DNA from: SAR324 cluster bacterium
GTDB taxonomy: Bacteria > SAR324 > NAC60-12
Length of the DNA: 17,203 bases
Assembly: GCA_022448705.1 (NCBI GenBank)
Contig: JAKUUF010000021.1
Location: forward strand, 1 to 17,203
Reading direction: 5' to 3'
Shown: one piece after another, positions 8,655 to 14,549 of the stretch
How positions within the stretch are numbered: position 1 is the stretch's first letter
How the letters are laid out: each line of letters starts with the position of its first letter
Program-made: the position numbers and the translations under genes
Notes under the pieces: model-generated
The model's database searches: none
The model's input: only the letters and a program-made list of their open reading frames with translations
Told to the model about the DNA's origin: nothing

Positions 8655-9470
8655 GTGAGTAAAAACAAACTGATTTTCTGTTCAGCCCTGTTTTGTTTTG
8701 TTGGTTTAACGACCTACGCGCTTTGGAACGAAATTACAAGAAATACTGCAAAGCTTGAGCGAAGTATCAGCGGAGCTATCCTCACAGCTCCAGGTGTCGG
8801 TGGTGGAATAGTAAAAACTGATAATGCTCATATTTTACTTTTTAATCCCGATACACTTGAACTGGTAGCCTCTAGAATTATCAATCCTTTTTTACCTCCG
8901 GTAACTTTTAATATTGGCCAGTCAGACACAGACCGCAAGCTCAGTGGCATGTACAGGATACTTGTTCTCACAGATAAAGACGGGGACCCAAATCGCCCAT
9001 CGATTGGAGAAATAATAGGACCCCTCACACAGCAGATTCCTCTGGGAACAGAAGGATTTAAATATTATCTGGACCGTCCCTTTAAAAGTTTCCCCGAAGA
9101 GCTGGTGTACCGTGAAACAGATTCTCCAGAAAACAGCATAAGTGGAATTGTAAAAGCATCTCCAAAGTTATCGAACCTGGTAAGCCCAGATGATAGACTG
9201 GTTATCATGCTTTTCGATCCTGAAAAAGGCAGACCCGTTGCAGTGAAAATACTGGATAATTTCAAACTTCCACAAAAATTCAGTATCGGCCATTCCAACG
9301 CTTTGGGGATCCAGCCTTTCAGTGGAAAATTTTCTCTCAGAATTCTGACAGATAAAAACAACCAGCCATTTGAATCTGTGATTGGAGAAATAATTGGCCG
9401 ATCAAAAAAATTAATTGCTTTAGGAGCTAAAAATATTGAGTTTGTAATGGACCAGAATTATGTCCGCTGA
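8655..9470 (+). CDS. Signal-anchored protein with two tandem CcmI/CycH-type beta domains
   Basis: Function is not established. Residues 5-23 form a hydrophobic N-terminal segment (uncleaved anchor or signal), so the rest is probably periplasmic. The remainder is two copies of one domain, about 37-140 and 161-266. Shared landmarks in order are SISG, a stretch ending LFnP or LFdP, FxLPxxFxIGxS, SGxxxxxxLTDK, IGEIIG and LGxxxxxxxxD. By memory the pattern resembles the C-terminal Ig-like domain of the cytochrome c maturation factor CcmI/CycH (SG-V-x-L-x-P, then P-D-x-L-hydrophobic, LP-x-x-F). No heme, cysteine-pair or tetratricopeptide part is present. The GTG start lies 20 bases after gltD with no clear ribosome binding site, so it is likely the distal gene of the glt operon. 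The operon ends at the terminator 9485-9511. Confidence 0.75.
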   Translation: MSKNKLIFCSALFCFVGLTTYALWNEITRNTAKLERSISGAILTAPGVGGGIVKTDNAHILLFNPDTLELVASRIINPFLPPVTFNIGQSDTDRKLSGMYRILVLTDKDGDPNRPSIGEIIGPLTQQIPLGTEGFKYYLDRPFKSFPEELVYRETDSPENSISGIVKASPKLSNLVSPDDRLVIMLFDPEKGRPVAVKILDNFKLPQKFSIGHSNALGIQPFSGKFSLRILTDKNNQPFESVIGEIIGRSKKLIALGAKNIEFVMDQNYVR

Positions 9471-9484
9471 TTTGAATTTAACAG

Positions 9485-9511
9485 TTAAAAAACTGCCGCG
9501 CAGTTTTTTAA
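9485..9511. terminator. Bidirectional intrinsic terminator
   Basis: A perfect 12-base-pair inverted repeat with a 3-base CGC loop (9497-9499) has CTGC/GCAG at the tip and A6/T6 runs at the base. It therefore ends in a U-tract whichever strand is transcribed. It lies between two convergent genes, 15 bases after the plus-strand stop at 9470 and 74 bases after the minus-strand stop at 9585. It should end both the glt operon and the tmk-side transcript. Confidence 0.88.
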
Positions 9512-9584
9512 ATGAAGAAATAAGCTTTAACAAATGGGCAGGTTATTTTGTGAAGTTAAAAATGGATCAAATTTCAACCAATGG

Positions 9585-10343
9585 TCAAAAAATCACATCA
9601 GGACGTGCAATGTTCAAAGCCTCATTAATATTTTCACGGAAACATGCTCGATTAGGAAACCCGCCGGGCTGCAAATAGTTTTCAGGCGGTATTTTCTGTT
9701 TAAGCTCACGATTCTTTTTTGTTACTGTCATTTTTTCACCTGAGCGTCCCAGTCCGCTCATTTTGAAAAGATAATGCGCTTCAAGTTGCTCTTGAGATAT
9801 TCTGAGTAAACAGCGGACAAAGTCCAGATTTGGATATTCCTTTGATTCAGGCGGCACAAGTTTGACCTCAGTCCATTCTGATTTTCTTTTTTGATATTTT
9901 TCCAGGAAAAAAAATTGCGTGGAAAAGGTCTGCAGAAAATTCTGCAGGATTGGATGCAGGCTAACTGGCAAGTCAAGTCTGCCTCCTTCAGAAAGAGTAT
10001 CTTCTCCTCCAAAAAGCAAATACAATCCCCCCTGTTTATCTGTAATTGGACAGTCTGTTGCCAATTGAAAAATCCACTCGTATGATTGTTCGCCGCCTGC
10101 AGGAAGGGATATATTCTTTGTCAACACTTGTTTTTCAAGTACTTCCCATGGTGACTCATTGCCTTCTTTAATAGACTTTTTCAATCCGTATGCAAGGATT
10201 ACCTGTGAAGCATTTACAACAACTGTTTCACTGCTCATGTTGCGAATTATAAGCTTCCCTTTTATTTCTTCTCCCTGATCCCAATTCTCTCCATCAATTT
10301 CGATCTGGTGCTGCAAGGGCTGCTGGAAAAAAGTGCTTCTCAT
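9585..10343 (-). CDS. Probable arrestin-fold protein, Spo0M-like
   Basis: The 252-residue protein has no signal peptide or membrane segment. Its first 110 residues look like an arrestin-type beta sandwich: an early strand HQIEIDGENWDQGEEIKGK, then KLIIRN and VVVNASQVILAYGL, and later the loop SLPAGGEQSYEWIFQL. The GE-x-x-x-G turn followed by a beta-strand with alternating hydrophobic residues is what Spo0M/arrestin-like proteins show. The second half is charged and less regular. The ATG is preceded by AGGA four bases upstream on the minus strand. tmk lies 54 bases upstream on the same strand, so the two are probably cotranscribed. The family call is tentative, and no enzymatic residues are apparent. 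Confidence 0.55.
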   Translation of the reverse strand: MRSTFFQQPLQHQIEIDGENWDQGEEIKGKLIIRNMSSETVVVNASQVILAYGLKKSIKEGNESPWEVLEKQVLTKNISLPAGGEQSYEWIFQLATDCPITDKQGGLYLLFGGEDTLSEGGRLDLPVSLHPILQNFLQTFSTQFFFLEKYQKRKSEWTEVKLVPPESKEYPNLDFVRCLLRISQEQLEAHYLFKMSGLGRSGEKMTVTKKNRELKQKIPPENYLQPGGFPNRACFRENINEALNIARPDVIF

Positions 10344-10397
10344 TAAATCCTGTCTATTTTATTTAAAGGTAAAGATAAGTTTATTAACCTTTTGACT

Positions 10398-11036
10398 TCA
10401 ACCTATACTGAAACGGTCTTGCAGTTCAGAAATTATTTGTTGATGGATTACCTCAATTTCCTGCTCTCCGTCGAGGCAGACAAAACGTTCAGGTTCAGCA
10501 GAGGCTAATTCCTGATATCCTTTGGCAGTGCGTTCAAAAAATTTGCTCGATTCTATGTCAAGACGATCTTTTGCTGACTGCTCTTTTCGTTGGTCCAGTC
10601 GATCAACAACAGTTGTCGGTGAAATTGTCAGAAGAAAAGTTAAATCCGGAGTATATGGTTTGATACTGTATGTAATAATAGACTCAATACTCTTTAAATT
10701 CAAGCCCCTGCCATATCCCTGGTAAGCCACAGTTGAATCATGAAAGCGGTCACACAATACCATTTTTCCTTCAGCTTTAGCAGGAAGGATCGTTTCTGTA
10801 AGATGCTGAATCCTGTCTGATAAATAAAGCAGTAATTCACTTTCCGGATGAAGTTCTTTGTGATCCGGATTAAGAAGAATATTCCGGATTTGCTTGCCTA
10901 TTCTTGTGCCTCCCGGCTGCTGTGTCTTAAGTACTTCGCAACCTTGCAGGGTCAGCCATTTTGTGGCCTTTTCCAGCTGGGTACTCTTTCCACATCCGTC
11001 AAGTCCCTCAAATGTGATTAGTTTTCCGGATTGCAT
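10398..11036 (-). CDS. tmk: Thymidylate kinase (dTMP kinase)
   Basis: Tmk phosphorylates dTMP to dTDP with ATP in dTTP synthesis. The 212-residue length is typical. The P-loop is GLDGCGKST (residues 11-19). DRFHDSTVAYQGYGRGL (96-112) contains the DR-x-x-x-S and QG signature of nucleotide-monophosphate binding. A basic LID-like segment lies near 150-165 (RLDQRKEQSAKDR). The substrate loop usually written REPGGT reads QQPGGT here, replacing the conserved Arg-Glu by Gln-Gln, a mild oddity. No Shine-Dalgarno is visible on the minus strand before the ATG. A broken coding relic lies upstream on the same strand, and the arrestin-like gene lies downstream. Confidence 0.96.
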   Translation of the reverse strand: MQSGKLITFEGLDGCGKSTQLEKATKWLTLQGCEVLKTQQPGGTRIGKQIRNILLNPDHKELHPESELLLYLSDRIQHLTETILPAKAEGKMVLCDRFHDSTVAYQGYGRGLNLKSIESIITYSIKPYTPDLTFLLTISPTTVVDRLDQRKEQSAKDRLDIESSKFFERTAKGYQELASAEPERFVCLDGEQEIEVIHQQIISELQDRFSIG

Positions 11037-11464
11037 TGAAAGTAAATATTAACTGCTGAGGAAGGAATTTATTTCTTTACCAGAATTACTCTGGAAAAGC
11101 TGACTTAAATTGCATCTTTTTTAATAGTGCTTTTATCCTAATTTCTTAGACCATGCCTGAAAACAATGTTTAATTTAACAGACTTGTAATTAATTTGTCT
11201 CTTTCAGTACATTGTTGATTGTGACGAGCAGTAATTTATTATCTTCCGGAGTTCTCAGTCTTTCCTTAACTACAGTACCATCTACCAAGATAACTATCTT
11301 TTTATTTTTTAAAACTCAGGAAACAGGTTTTTGTTCCCAAAAGCAATCAAAACTGATCTAACAAACTCTTGAGTTTTAGGGGAAAATAATGTAGATTGTC
11401 CTGTAATTATTATAAAAAATTTCTTCAAATATAGAAAACACATTTTGGATTCAGGCGGCCCATT
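11037..11464. other. 428-base gap between divergent genes; mostly a coding relic
   Basis: The gap separates tmk (minus) from the DUF971 gene (plus), so promoters for both directions should lie here. I could not assign a convincing -35/-10 pair for either. About 250 bases of it (11190-11443) read as minus-strand protein sequence broken into two frames, described separately. The rest, 11037-11189, is AT-rich. It holds one small perfect 5-base-pair hairpin (CCAGA/TCTGG, 11080-11094) with no T-run, and nothing else I can name. Confidence 0.5.
11190..11443 (-). pseudogene. Frame-broken small gene or relic, unknown family
   Basis: Two short minus-strand frames abut and read as one protein. The first starts at ATG 11443 and encodes 44 residues: a hydrophobic start (LKKFFIIITG), then QEFVRSVLIAFGNKNLFPEF, stopping at 11309-11311. 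The second, in the -1 frame and with no usual start codon, reads LKNKKIVILVDGTVVKERLR and continues for about 20 residues to the stop at 11190-11192. Joining them at the TTTTAAAAAATAAA run gives a continuous product of about 85 residues with a beta-strand-like IVILVDG core. Slippery -1 heptamer rules are not met at the junction, so a one-base loss (mutation or sequencing error) is likelier than programmed frameshifting. Each half is too short for routine gene finding. I do not recognise the family. Confidence 0.45.
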
Positions 11465-11773
11465 ATGCTTAAAGTGAAGAAAAAAGCCAAACCAGAAAAA
11501 ATTCTTATGGGCGATGAAATGTACATTCTCTGGCAGGATGGGAAGGAGAGTTACATTAGTTATTTTGATCTTCGTGACTCCTGCCCCTGCGCAACTTGCA
11601 TAGATGAATTTAGTGGAGTAAAGAAATTGGATCCAAAAACTATCCCCAAAGATATTCGGCCTTTAAGAAGTGAATATGTAGGGAACTATGCCCTGCGTGT
11701 ATACTGGAGTGATTCCCACGATACAGGTATTTTTCATTATAAGATGCTTCGAGCATTTAATAATTCTCAATAG
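11465..11773 (+). CDS. DUF971 protein (gamma-butyrobetaine hydroxylase-like N-terminal domain)
   Basis: This 102-residue single-domain protein matches the DUF971/GBBH-like N-terminal pattern. It has a beta-strand IxW.DG (LWQDGKESYISYFDLRDSCP), then the paired-cysteine segment SCPCATCIDEFSG (about residues 38-50). The ending pattern GNYALRVYWSDSHDTGIFHY (about 77-96) is also diagnostic. In larger hydroxylases this domain binds a metal, but the free-standing bacterial protein has no settled role; some relatives are linked to Fe-S or Mrp-type proteins. C39, C41 and C44 are candidate metal ligands here. The start has only a weak GG-rich site upstream. ribH follows after 46 bases, so the two are probably cotranscribed. 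Confidence 0.85.
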   Translation: MLKVKKKAKPEKILMGDEMYILWQDGKESYISYFDLRDSCPCATCIDEFSGVKKLDPKTIPKDIRPLRSEYVGNYALRVYWSDSHDTGIFHYKMLRAFNNSQ

Positions 11774-11819
11774 TTCCTCCTCTCAGGATACATAATCATT
11801 ACAAACAATCCGGGTAAGC

Positions 11820-12281
11820 ATGAATCAAATAGAAGGTGATTTAATAGCCACAGATCTGAAAATTGCCTTTGTGGTATCAAGATTTAATGAGTTTGTCTGT
11901 GAGCGTCTGCTGGAAGGCGCTTTGGATTCACTTGCAAGGCATGGCGGCAATAAGGATGAGGTAACAGTATTACGAGTTCCGGGTGCCTTCGAACTTCCCT
12001 TAGCTGCAAAAAAAATGGCTGAGAGTGGAAAATTTGATGCTATCGTCTGCCTGGGAGCTGTTATTCGCGGAGAGACATCACATTACGATTATGTATGTGC
12101 AAATGCATCTAGCGGAATTGCTTCTGCCTCACTGGAAACCGGAGTTCCTGTCAGCTTTGGTCTCCTAACTACTGAAACACTTGAACAGGCAATTGAGCGT
12201 TCCGGTTCTAAAGCTGGGAACCAGGGTCGTTATGCAACTGAATGCGCGATTGAAATGGCACGTCTGATAAAGCAAATATAG
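11820..12281 (+). CDS. ribH: 6,7-dimethyl-8-ribityllumazine synthase
   Basis: RibH condenses 5-amino-6-ribitylamino-uracil with a four-carbon phosphate to give lumazine, the direct precursor of riboflavin, and usually assembles into pentamers or 60-mers. The 153-residue length is typical. Visible landmarks are VVSRFNEFVCERLLEGA (18-34), the phosphate/pyrimidine-binding VPGAFELPLAA (53-63), and LGAVIRGETSHYDYVC (78-93) with the catalytic histidine H88. A C-terminal segment near 130-153 contains NQGRYATECAIEMARLI. The usual neighbours nusB or ribBA are not in the window, and a small orphan gene follows instead. There is only a weak GG before the ATG. No FMN riboswitch is seen upstream. Confidence 0.97.
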   Translation: MNQIEGDLIATDLKIAFVVSRFNEFVCERLLEGALDSLARHGGNKDEVTVLRVPGAFELPLAAKKMAESGKFDAIVCLGAVIRGETSHYDYVCANASSGIASASLETGVPVSFGLLTTETLEQAIERSGSKAGNQGRYATECAIEMARLIKQI

Positions 12282-12301
12282 CAGGCACAGTAACTGCATC
12301 G

Positions 12302-12384
12302 CTTTACGGTATGCCGGAATAAAGAATACCGACACGATTTCTTGGATTGTGTGGAAAATTCCGGTTAATTTAGCCGTAAGGAGG
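12302..12384 (+). promoter_or_regulatory. Candidate structured RNA leader hiding the downstream ribosome binding site
   Basis: Three nested helices can be drawn by eye. The outer one pairs 12302-12309 with 12374-12381 (CTTTACGG/CCGTAAGG, one G-U). The middle one pairs 12313-12320 with 12358-12365 (GCCGGAAT/ATTCCGGT, one G-U). The inner one pairs 12332-12339 with 12345-12352 (ACACGATT/GATTGTGT, two G-U) around a 5-base loop. The outer helix covers five bases of the strong TAAGGAGG Shine-Dalgarno (12377-12384) of the next gene. A competing 6-base-pair hairpin, CGGTAT/ATACCG (12307-12312 with 12326-12331), would free that site. No folding program was run, so stability is unproven. It may be a regulatory leader or simply an intergenic fold. 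Confidence 0.45.
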
Positions 12385-12387
12385 AAG

Positions 12388-12576
12388 ATGAATTCTTCGC
12401 TTAAGCATATAGTTTTACAGCTGGAAGATCTGACTCGGCAGGACATTTCAATTGATGTTGGACTGGACATGTTAGAGTCATCGGCGAAAACTCTGAAGGA
12501 CGTGATTACGATCAACGTTATGCGTGATTCCTACAACGAATTGTTAATGGAGGAGCGCCAGTGCCAGACTCCGTAA
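12388..12576 (+). CDS. Small orphan protein, 62 residues, unknown function
   Basis: A perfect Shine-Dalgarno, TAAGGAGG at 12377-12384, lies three bases before ATG 12388 and fixes this start. The longer frame from GTG 12349 would begin inside a predicted RNA fold and lacks a site. The product is acidic and almost entirely helical in appearance. It opens with MNSSLKHIVLQLEDLTRQD, continues with a middle region DVGLDMLESSAKTLKDVI and ends in EERQCQTP. It has no signal peptide, membrane helix or recognisable metal site. The repeated leucine and valine spacing suggests a helical bundle or a dimerising adaptor, which is inference. It lies 106 bases after ribH and is followed eight bases later by a hairpin, so it may be the last gene of that transcript. 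Codon use looks like its neighbours. Confidence 0.75.
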   Translation: MNSSLKHIVLQLEDLTRQDISIDVGLDMLESSAKTLKDVITINVMRDSYNELLMEERQCQTP

Positions 12577-12584
12577 AGCTGAAA

Positions 12585-12609
12585 GGGTGAGATTTTGCGA
12601 ATCTCACCC
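12585..12609 (+). terminator. Strong hairpin after the small orphan gene, probable terminator
   Basis: GGGTGAGATT (12585-12594) pairs perfectly with AATCTCACCC (12600-12609) around a 5-base loop, giving a 10-base-pair stem eight bases after the stop codon. It is not followed by a T-run (ACAATTACC comes next). It may therefore be a transcript-end stabiliser or Rho-assisted end rather than a classical intrinsic terminator. Confidence 0.6.
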
Positions 12610-12660
12610 ACAATTACCTCCAAAAAATTGTAACTAATTACATACCCGCTGGATTTCCGC

Positions 12661-12689
12661 TTGCTTAGGAATTTGGCTTCCCGCATACT
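12661..12689 (+). promoter_or_regulatory. Weak candidate promoter for the HAD/glycosyltransferase operon
   Basis: TTGCTT (12661-12666) and CATACT (12684-12689) are 17 bases apart and lie between the hairpin at 12585-12609 and the HAD gene start at 12739. The boxes match the sigma-70 consensus at 3 of 6 and 4 of 6 positions, so this is only a plausible location. Confidence 0.3.
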
Positions 12690-12738
12690 TTTTTCTCCCC
12701 AGTTTTAACTTACTCCTCTTTTTACAGCAAACTTAAGA

Positions 12739-13428
12739 ATGTTTGATGTTATTGGCTTTGATGCCGATGATACCCTTTGGCATAATGAGTCTATTTTCAC
12801 AATGACTCAGGAAAAGTTCCGTGAAATACTTTCCTCGCATGGTCCGGAAGTGGTTGATCAAACTTTATCTTCAACCCAGATAAAAAATCTCAAAATCTTT
12901 GGATACGGAATTAAAGGTTTCATTCTCTCCATGATTGAAACATCCATTGAAATTACTGATGGTGAAATACAGGGAAATGAAATTCAGCAGATACTTGATT
13001 TCGGCAGAGAAATGTTAGCTGCACCCATTGAGCTGCTGCCTTATGTACAGGAAGTAGTTGATGAGCTGTCAAAAAAATATCGTCTGCTGCTTATCACAAA
13101 GGGGGACCTGATTGACCAGGAAACAAAAATTGCCCGTTCTGGATTAGCAGACTATTTTACAGGTGTGGAAATAGTGAGCGACAAAAATTCTGAGACATAT
13201 GAAAAAATCTTATCCCGTCATGATATTGCTGCATCACGTTTCATTATGATAGGAAATTCAATGCGCTCAGACATTGTACCTGTTGTGCAGATTGGGGGAC
13301 ACGCTGTACACATACCTTACTATACCACCTGGGATCATGAACAAAAACATCCATATATTGATCCGAAAAACTTTAAACAATTAAAACATATCGGTTTGCT
13401 CCCTGGGCTGATTGAGGAGATGCGGTGA
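12739..13428 (+). CDS. HAD-superfamily phosphatase/hydrolase
   Basis: The 229-residue protein has all four HAD motifs. Motif I is FDADDT, with nucleophile D8 and acid/base D10. Motif II threonine is T120 in LLLITKGD. The motif III lysine is K149 or K156 in SDKNSETYEK. Motif IV is GNSMRSD with S177 and D178 (residues 172-178). A helical cap lies between about 15 and 95, as in YjjG or phosphoglycolate-phosphatase-like members. The substrate is not predictable from sequence. The next gene starts with GTG inside its stop codon (4-base overlap), and that gene is a glycosyltransferase. A sugar-phosphate or nucleotide-sugar substrate is therefore reasonable but inferred. Only a weak AAG lies upstream of the ATG. 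Confidence 0.88.
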   Translation: MFDVIGFDADDTLWHNESIFTMTQEKFREILSSHGPEVVDQTLSSTQIKNLKIFGYGIKGFILSMIETSIEITDGEIQGNEIQQILDFGREMLAAPIELLPYVQEVVDELSKKYRLLLITKGDLIDQETKIARSGLADYFTGVEIVSDKNSETYEKILSRHDIAASRFIMIGNSMRSDIVPVVQIGGHAVHIPYYTTWDHEQKHPYIDPKNFKQLKHIGLLPGLIEEMR

Positions 13429-14549
13429 CAATAGCATCACTGGAGGGAATTAAAGTAGCACTGGTACACGATTGGCTGAATGGAATGCGTGGTGGGGAAA
13501 AGTGTCTTGAAGTGCTCTGTGAACTGTTTCCGGATGCGGATCTCTACACTTTAATTCACGAGAAAGGCAAACTTTCCAAGGTAATTGAGTCAATGAAGAT
13601 CAGCACCTCCTTCATACAGCACATGCCTTTTGGTTTAAAAAAATACAGGCATTACCTCCCGCTTTTCCCTTTGGCAATAGAGCAGTTTAAATTAAATGGT
13701 TATGATCTGATAGTAAGTTCCAGCCATTGCGTTGCGAAAGGTGTGAAACATGATGACTCTGTCTATCATATTTCATACGTACATTCTCCAATGCGTTATG
13801 TATGGGATCAGTTTGACACATACTTCAGACAGCCTAGAACCTCCATGCTGGTGAGGATTGGTGCTGAAGCTACACGCTCATATTTACAGCACTGGGATAG
13901 TAAAACATCAAAAAGGGTAGATACTTTCATATGCAACAGTCAGAACATACGCAGAAAAATTCGTGATTATTATAACCGTGAATCACAGGTTGTTCATCCT
14001 CCTGTTGATTTATCATTCTTCAGACCTGGTAAAGCAAAAGAGAGTTATTACCTGATGGTTGGTGCCTTTGCTCCCAACAAGAGGGTCGATTTGGCTGTGA
14101 AAGCATTCAATCAGCTCAAACTCCCCCTTAAAATTGCTGGAAGAGGACAGGATGAAGCATACTGCAGGTCTATTGCAGAAGAAAACATTGAATTTCATGG
14201 CACACTCTCAAACAAAAAACTGTTAGAATTATATCAGCAGGCGAGAGCCCTGGTGTTTCCCGGAGAAGATGATTTTGGTATCACACCTCTGGAAGCGCAG
14301 GCATGCAATACTCCTGTTATAGCCTATGCTTCCGGCGGAGCATTGGAAACGGTCACTAATCAAACAGGCATTTTTTTCAGTGAGCAGAAAGAGGAAGCAC
14401 TTTGCGAGGCTGTGCAGGAAATGGAACGAAGATGGAAAAATTTTTCTCCGGAAACATTCAGCAATCAGACAAAACTTTTCCGACGAGAAAATTACAAGGA
14501 ACAAATGGCTGCTGCAATTCAAAATGGATTCAAGGAGTGGCAGAGATGA
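13425..14549 (+). CDS. Glycosyltransferase family 4 (GT-B fold), WbaZ-like
   Basis: This cytoplasmic enzyme probably transfers a sugar, perhaps mannose, onto a lipid-linked glycan precursor. The 374 residues show a GT-B acceptor half starting KVALVHDWLNGMRGGEKCLE (10-29), with YDLIVSSSHCVAKG (93-106) and YVHSPMRYVWD (118-128) as in WbaZ-type mannosyltransferases. The donor half has VGAFAPNKRVDLAV (212-225) and FPGEDDFGITPLEAQACNTP (278-297). In the usual E-x7-E donor motif the first glutamate is D282, with E281 beside it and E290 conserved. The GTG start overlaps the HAD stop, and the last four bases overlap the next gene's ATG, so the three genes are translationally coupled. Donor and acceptor cannot be named from sequence. 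Confidence 0.9.
   Translation: MTIASLEGIKVALVHDWLNGMRGGEKCLEVLCELFPDADLYTLIHEKGKLSKVIESMKISTSFIQHMPFGLKKYRHYLPLFPLAIEQFKLNGYDLIVSSSHCVAKGVKHDDSVYHISYVHSPMRYVWDQFDTYFRQPRTSMLVRIGAEATRSYLQHWDSKTSKRVDTFICNSQNIRRKIRDYYNRESQVVHPPVDLSFFRPGKAKESYYLMVGAFAPNKRVDLAVKAFNQLKLPLKIAGRGQDEAYCRSIAEENIEFHGTLSNKKLLELYQQARALVFPGEDDFGITPLEAQACNTPVIAYASGGALETVTNQTGIFFSEQKEEALCEAVQEMERRWKNFSPETFSNQTKLFRRENYKEQMAAAIQNGFKEWQR

Noticed and set aside
9460..9743. Two plus-strand small frames over the terminator and the end of the arrestin-like gene
   Set aside because: They read through the bidirectional terminator and through the antisense of a better-supported gene, and have low-complexity products.
11300..11316. 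Programmed -1 frameshifting at the A/T run joining the two half-genes
   Set aside because: The in-frame codons GAG TTT TAA do not form an X-XXY-YYZ slippery heptamer, and no downstream stimulatory stem was found. A one-base loss is simpler.
11310..11378. Inverted repeat TAAAACTCA/TGAGTTTTA with a 51-base loop
   Set aside because: The arms lie inside the broken coding segment and the loop is long. It is most simply chance in A/T-rich sequence.
11774..12310. FMN riboswitch near ribH
   Set aside because: The conserved RFN sequence blocks are not present before or after ribH.
12349..12387. GTG 12349 start adding 13 residues to the small orphan protein
   Set aside because: It has no ribosome site and lies inside the predicted RNA fold, while ATG 12388 has a perfect TAAGGAGG.
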